Source: Desulfoplanes formicivorans
Lineage (GTDB): Bacteria > Desulfobacterota > Desulfovibrionia > Desulfovibrionales > Desulfomicrobiaceae
Length of the DNA stretch: 64,000 nt
NCBI RefSeq assembly: GCF_001748225.1
Contig: NZ_BDFE01000015.1
Location: forward strand, 186,001-250,000
Reading direction: 5' to 3'
Shown here: positions 27,476 through 34,744 of the stretch, one piece after another
How positions within the stretch are numbered: position 1 is the first letter of the stretch
How the letters are laid out: each line of letters begins with the position of its first letter
Program-made: the position numbers and the translations under genes
Notes under the pieces: generated by a model
Told to the model about the DNA's origin: nothing
Databases searched by the model: none
The model's input: the letters and a program-made list of their open reading frames with translations, nothing else

Positions 27476-27491
27476 TGTTTCACGTGAAACA
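27476..27491. promoter_or_regulatory. parS centromere site, perfect consensus
   Basis: TGTTTCACGTGAAACA is identical to the bacterial chromosomal parS consensus, a 16-bp perfect palindrome bound by ParB/Spo0J. It lies 26 bp upstream of the parA GTG start. Its presence next to parA and parB marks this as the chromosomal partition locus, usually within the origin-proximal part of the chromosome. Confidence 0.97.
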
Positions 27492-27517
27492 ATACTCAAC
27501 CAACAAGCGAGGCAAAA

Positions 27518-28279
27518 GTGGCTCGGACGATTATTGTGGCGAATCAGAAGGGGGGGGTGGGTAAAACAACGACCACCGTCAATTTGGCGGCATCGCTGGC
27601 CGTGATGGAAAAAAAGGTCTTGATCGTGGACTGCGACCCTCAGGCCAACGCCTCAAGCGGATTGGGAATTGATGTGGGAGAGCAGGAAGACAACCTGTAT
27701 ACGGCCATGTTTGATGAGACACGGGTTCGTGACGCCGTGTGTGAAACCGAACTCCCGTACCTCCATGTTCTTCCGTCGACCCATGATCTTGTGGGGGCCG
27801 ACCTGGAACTGGTGGACCGACGGGAACGGGAATTTTATGTGGCCAACCTGGTGGAAAGCATTGGAGAGAAGTACGAATACATTTTTCTGGACTGCCCCCC
27901 ATCCCTGGGGCTGGTGACCATCAATGCCCTTTGCGCAGGCAGGGAACTGCTCATTCCCTTGCAGTGCGAGTATTATGCCCTGGAAGGAATTGCCCAGTTG
28001 CTACAGACCTATGAAGCAGTGAAAAAAAGGCTGAATCGGCGGCTGGAAATCATGGGAGTGGTGCTGACCATGTTCGACAAACGCAACCGCCTTTCCTTTC
28101 AGGTGGAACGCGAAGTCAGAACCTATTTTCCGGAAAAGACCTTTGCGACGAAAATCCCGAGGAACGTCAGGCTTTCCGAGGCACCAAGCCATGGAAAGCC
28201 CGCCATCACTTATGACATCCGATCCACGGGAACCCAGGCCTATATCTCCCTGGCCCGCGAAGTTCTGGAACGGGGGTAG
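27518..28279 (+). CDS. parA: Chromosome-partitioning ATPase ParA/Soj
   Basis: The 253-residue protein has the deviant Walker A motif KGGVGKTTT with the signature first Lys, the Walker B-like DCPPSLGL and the DPQANASSGLG switch, all of ParA/Soj. It lacks an N-terminal HTH, as in chromosomal type Ib proteins. It makes ATP-dependent dimers that move ParB-parS complexes. GTG is the start, after GCGAGG. Its stop is 5 bp from the end of an opposite-strand gene that splits it from parB. Confidence 0.96.
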   Translation: MARTIIVANQKGGVGKTTTTVNLAASLAVMEKKVLIVDCDPQANASSGLGIDVGEQEDNLYTAMFDETRVRDAVCETELPYLHVLPSTHDLVGADLELVDRREREFYVANLVESIGEKYEYIFLDCPPSLGLVTINALCAGRELLIPLQCEYYALEGIAQLLQTYEAVKKRLNRRLEIMGVVLTMFDKRNRLSFQVEREVRTYFPEKTFATKIPRNVRLSEAPSHGKPAITYDIRSTGTQAYISLAREVLERG

Positions 28280-28284
28280 ATGCG

Positions 28285-28692
28285 TTATTTGTGATCGCAA
28301 AAAGGGGTGCAGAAGCAGGTAATCTTGTCCTTGAAATGCTGCTTGGTCACCCTGGCCTTGCATGCCAGACATTCAAAGCAGGTCAACCCGCCGATATTGG
28401 CGGCCTTAAGACGGAATTTCCGGGGATCATCGGCCTGCCAATCCTGAGTAGTATTGCCGCACAGGTCGCAGGTGACATCCATGTCCACCTCATAGGCAAA
28501 ATCCCAGAAATCCATGAGGCGATTCCAATCGTCCATGGGCTCGGGAAGGGGAGTCCGGGTCTTTTCAAGGTACCTGTCGATGATCGGCTGGACGTCCTTG
28601 TGAATGGCCGCCCAGAGTTCCGGGGAAATGAACATGCCGAACATGTTCCCCTGCTTATCATAAAGAGCTGTTATATCTTTCTTTTTTTTCAT
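28285..28692 (-). CDS. Unknown small protein with Cys pairs (zinc-ribbon-like), 135 aa
   Basis: The frame from ATG 28692 (after GGAG at good spacing) to TAG/TTA stop at 28285 encodes an acidic protein with an N-terminal domain of unknown type and three Cys clusters in the C-terminal half: CDLC, CFECLAC and CFCTPFC, suggesting zinc binding. An upstream in-frame start (28752) is possible. It is convergent with parA (5 bp apart) and divergent from parB. I do not recognise the family; its placement inside the par locus is unusual. Confidence 0.75.
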   Translation of the reverse strand: MKKKKDITALYDKQGNMFGMFISPELWAAIHKDVQPIIDRYLEKTRTPLPEPMDDWNRLMDFWDFAYEVDMDVTCDLCGNTTQDWQADDPRKFRLKAANIGGLTCFECLACKARVTKQHFKDKITCFCTPFCDHK

Positions 28693-28878
28693 ATTCGCCA
28701 ACTCCGTTCGTATGTTGTGAAACAAGCGTGACACAAGGTATTTTGTCGACATCACCACAAGACATTGGTTCTGGAAAGCCCACGGCTCTCGTACCGCAAC
28801 AATCAGGGGATTGTCCGGACGATCCCCTGACGGCTGTCAGGTTTATAACCATGGTGCACGAAAAAGCAAGGTAACGAT

Positions 28879-29799
28879 ATGAGCGTCAAAACCAGAGGAC
28901 TAGGCAAGGGGCTGGATCTGTTGCTCAAGGGCAGCACCCCGGATACAACAGATGAACGTCTGGAAATCAGGGAAATTCCCCTCACGGATATTTTTCCCAA
29001 TCCCTCCCAGCCCAGACAGGAATTTGTCGAGGAAAGTCTGGACGAGCTGGCCCGATCAATCCGCAGTCAGGGCGTTCTCCAACCCATTCTGGTTCGTCCC
29101 CGCTCTGGAGCGCGCCACGGCTATGAAATCGTGGCCGGTGAACGCCGATGGCGCGCCAGTCAGCGCACCGACCTGAAAACCATCCCCGCCTTGGTGCGCG
29201 ACATTGATGACAAGGAAACCCTGGCCATCGCCCTGATCGAAAATCTCCAGCGTGAAGACCTCAATCCCATTGAGGAAGCCATGGCCCTGGAACGTATCAA
29301 ACAGGAACTGGAGCTGAGTCAGGAAGAACTCGCCCGGCAGGTGGGCAGAAGTCGGTCGGCCATTGCCAACAGCATGCGCCTGCTCAACCTGCCTCCCTCC
29401 ATCCAGAAGGATCTGGCGGCTCACGTTATCACGCCGGGCCATGCGCGGGCCTATCTGGCCCTAAATGATCCGGACAGCCAAAAGACGGCGCATGACAAGG
29501 TGGTGAAAAACCATCTCAACGTCAGGCAGACCGAAGCCCTGGTTCGACAGATGAATGCGGCCCCTGCCAAAGACAGCCCTGCTGACGACCTCAAGGACAA
29601 GGCGGCAAACAAGCGTTTTTGCCAGGAATGCAAAACAACCATTGAAAAGGTGCTGGGGAAACGCAAGGGACTTTCCCTTCGGGTCAGCGGTGGACCAGCC
29701 AAGGGATCCATCACCCTGTCCTATGCCAATGCCAGGGAACGGGAACGGGTGTTGCGCATCATGGAACAGGGTGCCGGGCACGTGGATAATCAGGAGTAA
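28879..29799 (+). CDS. parB: Chromosome-partitioning protein ParB/Spo0J
   Basis: The 306-residue protein has the ParB nuclease-like CTPase domain with the GERRWRAS motif, the ENLQREDLNPIEEA box, then a helix-turn-helix (SQEELARQVGRSRSAIANS) that reads parS, and a C-terminal dimerisation segment. It spreads as a CTP-dependent clamp from parS. The middle portion after the HTH includes a Cys pair (CQECKTT) not typical of ParB. The gene is followed 6 bp later by rfaE1, indicating co-translation. Confidence 0.96.
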   Translation: MSVKTRGLGKGLDLLLKGSTPDTTDERLEIREIPLTDIFPNPSQPRQEFVEESLDELARSIRSQGVLQPILVRPRSGARHGYEIVAGERRWRASQRTDLKTIPALVRDIDDKETLAIALIENLQREDLNPIEEAMALERIKQELELSQEELARQVGRSRSAIANSMRLLNLPPSIQKDLAAHVITPGHARAYLALNDPDSQKTAHDKVVKNHLNVRQTEALVRQMNAAPAKDSPADDLKDKAANKRFCQECKTTIEKVLGKRKGLSLRVSGGPAKGSITLSYANARERERVLRIMEQGAGHVDNQE

Positions 29800-29805
29800 A
29801 CACCC

Positions 29806-30810
29806 ATGGACCAAGTCAGCAAGACCGATGTGCTTGAGGGATTGAAACGACTTCAGGGCAAACCCGTTCTCATTGTAGGCGACTGCATGCTTGATCACTA
29901 TCAATGGGGATGCGTGGACAGAATTTCTCCCGAGGCACCAGTGCCTGTGGTGCAGGTGGAACGGGAATCCTGGAATTTGGGGGGCGCGGGCAACGTGGCC
30001 CGGAACATCAGGGCCCTTGGGGGTAATCCCTGCCTGGTATCCCTGGTGGGAGACGATGCCGCAGGGAAAAAAATCGCCCAAATGCTCGACAAGGAAGGCA
30101 TCCATCACCACCTGGTCACCTCCCTTCGCCCAACCACCATCAAGACCAGAATCATTGCCGCCAACCAGCAGATGCTGCGCGTGGATCAGGAAAAGAAACA
30201 AAGAATGTCGTCTGCAACCTGGAAGCGGTTTGCCTCCATACTCGCATCCCTGCGATCACAATACCAGGTCGCGGTGGTATCGGATTACGGCAAGGGCGTC
30301 ATTTCAGAGGAACTTCTGGAGAGCATGCAGCACGGGGGAGGACTGGACAAGGTCCTTGTGGATCCCAAGATCGAAAGCTACCCCATGTACAAGGGGCATT
30401 ACATCATGACCCCCAATGCCAAGGAGGCCGGGGAAAGCGCCCATGGCCCCATGGGATCCATCCCGGAAATTCTGGAAGTGGGCACAAGAATCCTCAAGGA
30501 CAAGCAACTGGACAACCTGCTCATCACCCTGGGAAGCCGGGGGATGGCCCTGTTCAGACAGGGGCAACCCACCCTGCATATCCCCACGGTTGCCCAGAAT
30601 GTCTATGACGTGACCGGTGCCGGGGATACGGTCATCGGTGTGCTGGCCCTTTGCCTGAGCAGCGGCCTGGATCTGCTGACAAGCTGCGTGATCGCCAATT
30701 GCGCAGCCGGCATTGTGGTCGGCCACGTGGGCACCGCATCCGTGAGCCCGGAGAAACTTGCAGCAAGCCTGGAATCCATAGCCCTTCCCCGCATCACCCC
30801 GTGGGAATGA
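29806..30810 (+). CDS. D-glycero-beta-D-manno-heptose-7-phosphate kinase (RfaE domain I / HldE N-terminal type)
   Basis: The 334-residue PfkB-family sugar kinase has VGDCMLDHYQWG near the N-terminus, the NLGGAGNVARN glycine-rich segment and the C-terminal DVTGAGDTVIG (catalytic Asp). It phosphorylates heptose-7-phosphate at C1 in ADP-heptose synthesis for LPS core. Only the kinase half is present; the cytidylyltransferase half (RfaE2) must be encoded elsewhere. It is coupled to parB by a 6-bp gap. Confidence 0.92.
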   Translation: MDQVSKTDVLEGLKRLQGKPVLIVGDCMLDHYQWGCVDRISPEAPVPVVQVERESWNLGGAGNVARNIRALGGNPCLVSLVGDDAAGKKIAQMLDKEGIHHHLVTSLRPTTIKTRIIAANQQMLRVDQEKKQRMSSATWKRFASILASLRSQYQVAVVSDYGKGVISEELLESMQHGGGLDKVLVDPKIESYPMYKGHYIMTPNAKEAGESAHGPMGSIPEILEVGTRILKDKQLDNLLITLGSRGMALFRQGQPTLHIPTVAQNVYDVTGAGDTVIGVLALCLSSGLDLLTSCVIANCAAGIVVGHVGTASVSPEKLAASLESIALPRITPWE

Positions 30811-30840
30811 CGAGAAAATCACTGGCAGGCCACCTGGTGA

Positions 30841-31509
30841 TCATTGACTTTTCAAGACATGATTCATCATTTTCTGCAGCTTGCCCATGTCCTCGAGAAA
30901 CATGTCTTCAAGCTGGGTCAACCGATTGCTGATGCGGTCGATGGCTGGGTTGGAACCGGACTCAAGGGGCTGATCCCGAAGGGCCTGGATGAGGGCATGG
31001 TGATCCTTGTACCCGCGATACAGGGTGCAAAGGGCCTGCTTGTATTGGGCAGAGGTCTTTTCAAGGGTCTCACGGCGGGCCTTTTCGGTTGCAAGCTCCT
31101 CCTGCAGCCGGGCAATGGTCGCTGACGTCTGATTGTCACGCTCCATGAGAGCGTCGATCTTGCGGCTCTGATCGCTGACAATTTCCAGAAACTGGAACAA
31201 CTTTTCCTGCAGGACAGAATTGTCGGACCTGACCAGGGACCGGCCCTCGGACAGTGGGGAAGATGCCACATCAATGGTTTTGGGCAGTTCCTGCTTGAGC
31301 AGGGCCTCCACCTCGTCCTTTTTATGTCCGTCGGAATACAGCTGAGAAATTCTGGTCAAAATGGGGCCGGCATCAGGGGCGTACAGGGTCATGCGTCCCA
31401 CCTTACGGTGGGGCAGGTAATCGGAAAAAAGCTTTGCATAGCGACGAGCTGTTGGTTCCGGGATCTGAAGACGTCGGGCCATGGCGGTCAGGCTCAGCCA
31501 ATCGTTCAT
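30841..31509 (-). CDS. MerR-type HTH protein with coiled coil
   Basis: The 222-residue protein starts with a MerR-like winged-helix segment (LTAMARRLQIPEPTARRYAKLF, read to about residue 70), then a linker and a long predicted coiled coil (about 100-170). No Cys or metal motif of classical MerR sensors is present. It probably binds DNA and oligomerises through the coil. It is transcribed away from parB-rfaE1. A palindrome about 90 bp upstream (31593-31611) may be its own operator. Confidence 0.75.
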   Translation of the reverse strand: MNDWLSLTAMARRLQIPEPTARRYAKLFSDYLPHRKVGRMTLYAPDAGPILTRISQLYSDGHKKDEVEALLKQELPKTIDVASSPLSEGRSLVRSDNSVLQEKLFQFLEIVSDQSRKIDALMERDNQTSATIARLQEELATEKARRETLEKTSAQYKQALCTLYRGYKDHHALIQALRDQPLESGSNPAIDRISNRLTQLEDMFLEDMGKLQKMMNHVLKSQ

Positions 31510-31592
31510 GGTGTCCTCGCAAAAAAGGGTGTACGGACAACGCTTCTGGCATAGACAAGTAAGCGGTCCCAGGAAAAAAGTGATATCTCAAG

Positions 31593-31611
31593 TGGTTTGT
31601 CTTACAGACCA
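31593..31611. promoter_or_regulatory. Inverted repeat upstream of the MerR-like gene
   Basis: TGGTTTGT-CTT-ACAGACCA is a palindrome with 7 of 8 matching positions per arm, lying 84-102 bp upstream of the MerR-like start. MerR proteins bind such repeats between promoter boxes, so it is a candidate autoregulatory site; the promoter itself is not clear. Confidence 0.35.
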
Positions 31612-31750
31612 AGATAACCACGGCCATGAATTATCGAAGATTTTGCAGAGCTGTCAACGACGGGATCACTGACCAGCGTCACACAACCAGGGGCGGTATC
31701 GCCATCATGACCCGGCCGTGATGAAGGATGACGACAAAGATGCTAACGGA

Positions 31751-32302
31751 TCAGCGTCTGAATCCTCCCCGCCACAAAAAGCCTTTTTCATCCCTGTTCC
31801 CCATGCGTGGAATCTCGGGAATCTGATAGACTTTGTACGTAACAGGATCGTCATCCATCTTGCGTGCATAGGTGGAACGGGCACTGAAAACATATCCGAG
31901 AATATCGTCCCTGGTGGGCGTTGCACCGGAGTCCAGGGGCCTGAGCAGCGCCTTGAGCGCAGGCTGTTCAAGACGGTCCCGTTCCCTGATCAGCGCAACC
32001 ATGGTCGTAATGGCCGCAGGGTCTTCCACCGGATTCCATCCCTGACCCAGGCCCCGATTTTCAGGGATCAGGACAAACGGGGAGTTTCTGGGTACAAACA
32101 AGAGTCCTGACGGGTTGAAGGACCTGGCGGAAAAATAGGTCTGGTACTGGTCCACATGTTCCAGGATCGCGGCAAGATCAAGATCGCTTCCCGCACGTGA
32201 CGGATGGACAAGGGGAGGGGTGGGCAAGGTTGCACAACCCCACAACAAGACAAAAAGACAAAGAAAAACAAAGGGCAGGGCGAACAGGCGATACGAACGC
32301 AT
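31751..32302 (-). CDS. Lipoprotein of unknown function, 183 aa
   Basis: The protein has a type II signal peptide: basic start, hydrophobic run (about 7-21) and a lipobox LLWGC with the Cys near residue 23. The mature part has no family I recognise, and has a Tyr/Phe-rich stretch. It would be lipid-anchored to the inner or outer membrane. A GGGAGG site precedes the ATG. It is divergent from the inositol monophosphatase-like gene. Confidence 0.8.
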   Translation of the reverse strand: MRSYRLFALPFVFLCLFVLLWGCATLPTPPLVHPSRAGSDLDLAAILEHVDQYQTYFSARSFNPSGLLFVPRNSPFVLIPENRGLGQGWNPVEDPAAITTMVALIRERDRLEQPALKALLRPLDSGATPTRDDILGYVFSARSTYARKMDDDPVTYKVYQIPEIPRMGNRDEKGFLWRGGFRR

Positions 32303-32487
32303 AAAGCCTCCCGGGCTTAAGATCGGTTGACAAAAACGCCTCTCGGGAAAACCCGTAAACAGCGCACAACCACTGCATGAGAATCTGCCTGAACAGTAAA
32401 CCTGTCAAAGTCTCTTGGCAATACCAGGAAACCAGAATGATCGGCAAAGCAAGCTGATCGTCATCTGTACGTCAACAGGGAGCACCC

Positions 32488-33267
32488 ATGTACGCCAAGG
32501 TAATGGAACACGTCATCAATGCGGCCCACGAAGCGGGCGCACGCATCAAAAAGGATTGGTCCCGGCCCAAGGATGTATCGCACAAAGGCAGGATCGACCT
32601 GGTCACCACAACTGATGTCCAGGTGGAAAATCTGCTGGTCTCCCGCCTCGGGGCGATCATTCCCGGGTCAACGTTCTGGTCGGAGGAGACCCACGCGTCC
32701 TCGGGTCTGCACACCTCGACCTGGATCATTGATCCCATTGACGGCACAACCAATTTTGTTCACCAAATCCCCTTTGTGGCCACATCCATTGCCCTGTGGG
32801 AACAGGGGGAACCCGTGCTCGGGGTTGTCAATCTGCCCGTCATGGGTGAGTTGTTTCACGCCATCAAGGGCCAAGGTGCCTTTTGCAATGGCAAACCCAT
32901 CAGGGTTTCCCAAACAGAAGAACTGAGCGCAAGCGTCATCGCCACGGGCTTTCCCTATGATATCGACCAGGAGATTGATCCTGTTCTGCAAAGCCTCAGA
33001 CATGTTCTTGTCAATGCCCAGGGCGTACGCAGGGCAGGGGCGGCTGCCGTGGACCTGGCCTATACGGCCTGCGGGCGGGTGGACGGATTTTACGAAATCG
33101 GTCTCAAACCATGGGACACGGCCGCAGGCATGCTGCTGGTCACCGAGGCCGGGGGCCGGGTTTCCCGATTTGATGCCCGCAAACCCTACCACCTCGGCGA
33201 CCGTGACATTCTTGCCAGTAACGGACATATTCACCAGGCCCTGGGGGCATGCATCAACCACGCGTGA
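32488..33267 (+). CDS. Inositol monophosphatase family protein (SuhB-like)
   Basis: The 259-residue protein has the metal-binding motifs of the family: WSEETHAS, WIIDPIDGTTNFVH (the D-P-I-D-G-T signature) and KPWDTAAGMLLVTEAGG. Members dephosphorylate inositol-1-phosphate and related sugar phosphates with Mg2+; SuhB also has roles in rRNA transcription. Which applies here cannot be told. An AGGGAG site precedes the ATG. Confidence 0.93.
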   Translation: MYAKVMEHVINAAHEAGARIKKDWSRPKDVSHKGRIDLVTTTDVQVENLLVSRLGAIIPGSTFWSEETHASSGLHTSTWIIDPIDGTTNFVHQIPFVATSIALWEQGEPVLGVVNLPVMGELFHAIKGQGAFCNGKPIRVSQTEELSASVIATGFPYDIDQEIDPVLQSLRHVLVNAQGVRRAGAAAVDLAYTACGRVDGFYEIGLKPWDTAAGMLLVTEAGGRVSRFDARKPYHLGDRDILASNGHIHQALGACINHA

Positions 33268-33291
33268 TCAACGCACAACCAAATTGCAAAC

Positions 33292-33564
33292 ATGCTGACA
33301 ATTATCGGAATATTCATGGCCGGGATAACCCTGGGATTTGTCATGCGCGGTCACCAGAACCTGCTGCATCTTGGATCACGTCTTGCTGACCTGGCCCTGT
33401 ACACCCTCTTGTTCATCCTGGGCCTGTCTCTGGGCGTGGACAAGCAGCTCATGGCCGATCTGCCGCATCTGGGACTGACCGGACTTGTCCTGGCCCTGGC
33501 CGCAGTGGTCGGGAGCATTGTCTGTGCCTTTTTCCTCGCCAAGGTCTGGGGTGATCGGGAATGA
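33292..33564 (+). CDS. LysO-like exporter, N-terminal half (DUF340)
   Basis: This 90-residue membrane protein with about three hydrophobic helices matches the N-terminal half of LysO/YbjE lysine exporters. The next gene encodes the rest; together they total 294 residues, close to the 299 of single-chain LysO. The two overlap by four bases (ATGA), so they are co-translated. Split LysO genes are known in several bacteria, so this need not be a frameshift; no ribosome-binding site is clear for this ATG. Confidence 0.85.
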   Translation: MLTIIGIFMAGITLGFVMRGHQNLLHLGSRLADLALYTLLFILGLSLGVDKQLMADLPHLGLTGLVLALAAVVGSIVCAFFLAKVWGDRE

Positions 33565-34175
33565 AAGACACCTGCATCCTGATCGGCTTTTTCATGCTCG
33601 GCATAGGGGGAGGACTATGCGGCATGATCCCCGAGGAATACCTGACAACCTCGCTGGAAATGGGCACCCTGTACGCGCTCATCTTTCTGGTGGGCATGGG
33701 CATGGGCAGTGACGGCAAATTTTTGCACAATATCCTGAATGTCGGGAAAAAAGACCTTATCGTGCCCATTGCAGTGGTTGTTGGTTCCCTTGCGGGCGGC
33801 TCCCTCATCTCCCTGGCTCTGGCTGATATTGATGTCATTGCAGGAGCGGCCGTTGGTGCCGGATTTGGCTACTACAGCCTGTCCAGCGTGCTCCTCTCGC
33901 AGCTCAGGGGGGATGAACTGGGCACCATCGCCCTGGTGGCAAACATTGTCAGGGAAGTGACCACCATTCTGGCCGCTCCCGTCATGGTCAGACTTGTCGG
34001 CCCCCTGGGGCCCATTGCCAGCGGAGGAGCCACCACCATGGACACAACCCTGCCGATCATTGTCAAATATTCCGGCAAGGCATACGCCATGACCTCGGTG
34101 ATCAACGGGATCGTGCTGACCTGCCTGGTCCCGGTACTGGTTCCGTTCATCCTGGCCCTTCGGCTTCCTTTTTAA
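33561..34175 (+). CDS. LysO-like exporter, C-terminal half
   Basis: The 204-residue protein has five or six hydrophobic segments and the LysO-like conserved region around GAAVGAGFGYYSLSS, LGTIALVANIVREV and SGGATTMDTTLP. In the family these line the transport path for lysine or its analogue. It is inner-membrane and must assemble with the preceding 90-residue chain. Its start codon overlaps the preceding stop. Confidence 0.9.
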   Translation: MKDTCILIGFFMLGIGGGLCGMIPEEYLTTSLEMGTLYALIFLVGMGMGSDGKFLHNILNVGKKDLIVPIAVVVGSLAGGSLISLALADIDVIAGAAVGAGFGYYSLSSVLLSQLRGDELGTIALVANIVREVTTILAAPVMVRLVGPLGPIASGGATTMDTTLPIIVKYSGKAYAMTSVINGIVLTCLVPVLVPFILALRLPF

Positions 34176-34281
34176 ACGATGACCAGAACAACACGACATA
34201 AATCGTCACCAACAAGCACACCCACGTGTACAAAGCAGTGAACCCGTGGGTCCACAACGCTGTTAACCAGGAGGATACAAC

Positions 34282-34458
34282 ATGATTTTTGTGGTCAGCA
34301 AATGCAATGACTGCCCCTTTCACCAGGTGATTGACGGCAAGAGAAAATGCAAGGTCGCCTCGGTCGTTTACCAGCAGATTCCGGATGAAGAAAAAAAGCG
34401 TCCCGAATGGTGTCCCTTGCGCAAAGAACAGATGATCGTCAGAGACAAGAAAATGTAA
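34282..34458 (+). CDS. Small Cys-containing protein, 58 aa
   Basis: A 58-codon frame starts at ATG 34282 with a perfect AGGAGG ribosome-binding site at about 34268. The product has CNDCPFH and KCK near the N-terminus and WCPL near residue 44, giving four Cys that could hold a zinc or iron; the rest is charged. I do not recognise the family. It lies about 105 bp beyond lysO on the same strand, and may be co-transcribed. Confidence 0.7.
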   Translation: MIFVVSKCNDCPFHQVIDGKRKCKVASVVYQQIPDEEKKRPEWCPLRKEQMIVRDKKM

Positions 34459-34654
34459 CCAATATGGTCAGGCAGGTGGATTGAGGGGTCTGTTAAAGGT
34501 TCGAAAACTGATTGCAGGCCGGCATTCATCCCCATAAACGAGCTCTCCCGAGCCAAGGCCGGGAACGCAACCAGACACTGCGTCACCCACGAAAAACGCG
34601 CCCTGAACGTGATGCATCAACGCCATGGCGCAACGTGATCGCCAGCTTCCAGAA

Positions 34655-34718
34655 CAAACAGCTAAGGGCCCCCTGTGCTTGACGTTACAACAAAGCACTG
34701 GGGGCCCTTGGCTGTTTG
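34655..34718. terminator. Long imperfect hairpin downstream of the histidine-kinase gene
   Basis: CAAACAGC-T-AAGGGCCCCC-T-GTGCTT pairs with the opposite arm (34693-34718) with 24 Watson-Crick pairs, one G-T pair and one mismatch, around a 12-nt loop. It lies just beyond the 3' end of the minus-strand kinase gene. A GTTTG follows on the minus strand rather than a T-run. It may terminate the kinase transcript or protect its 3' end. Confidence 0.6.
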
Positions 34719-34744
34719 ATGAAGAACAATGCCGGAGGTGCGAT

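Noticed and set aside
34219-34251. Inverted repeat ACCCACG/CGTGGGT after lysO as terminator
   Set aside because: Seven pairs around an 18-nt loop and no T-run; it lies directly before the small Cys-rich gene, which would be cut off.
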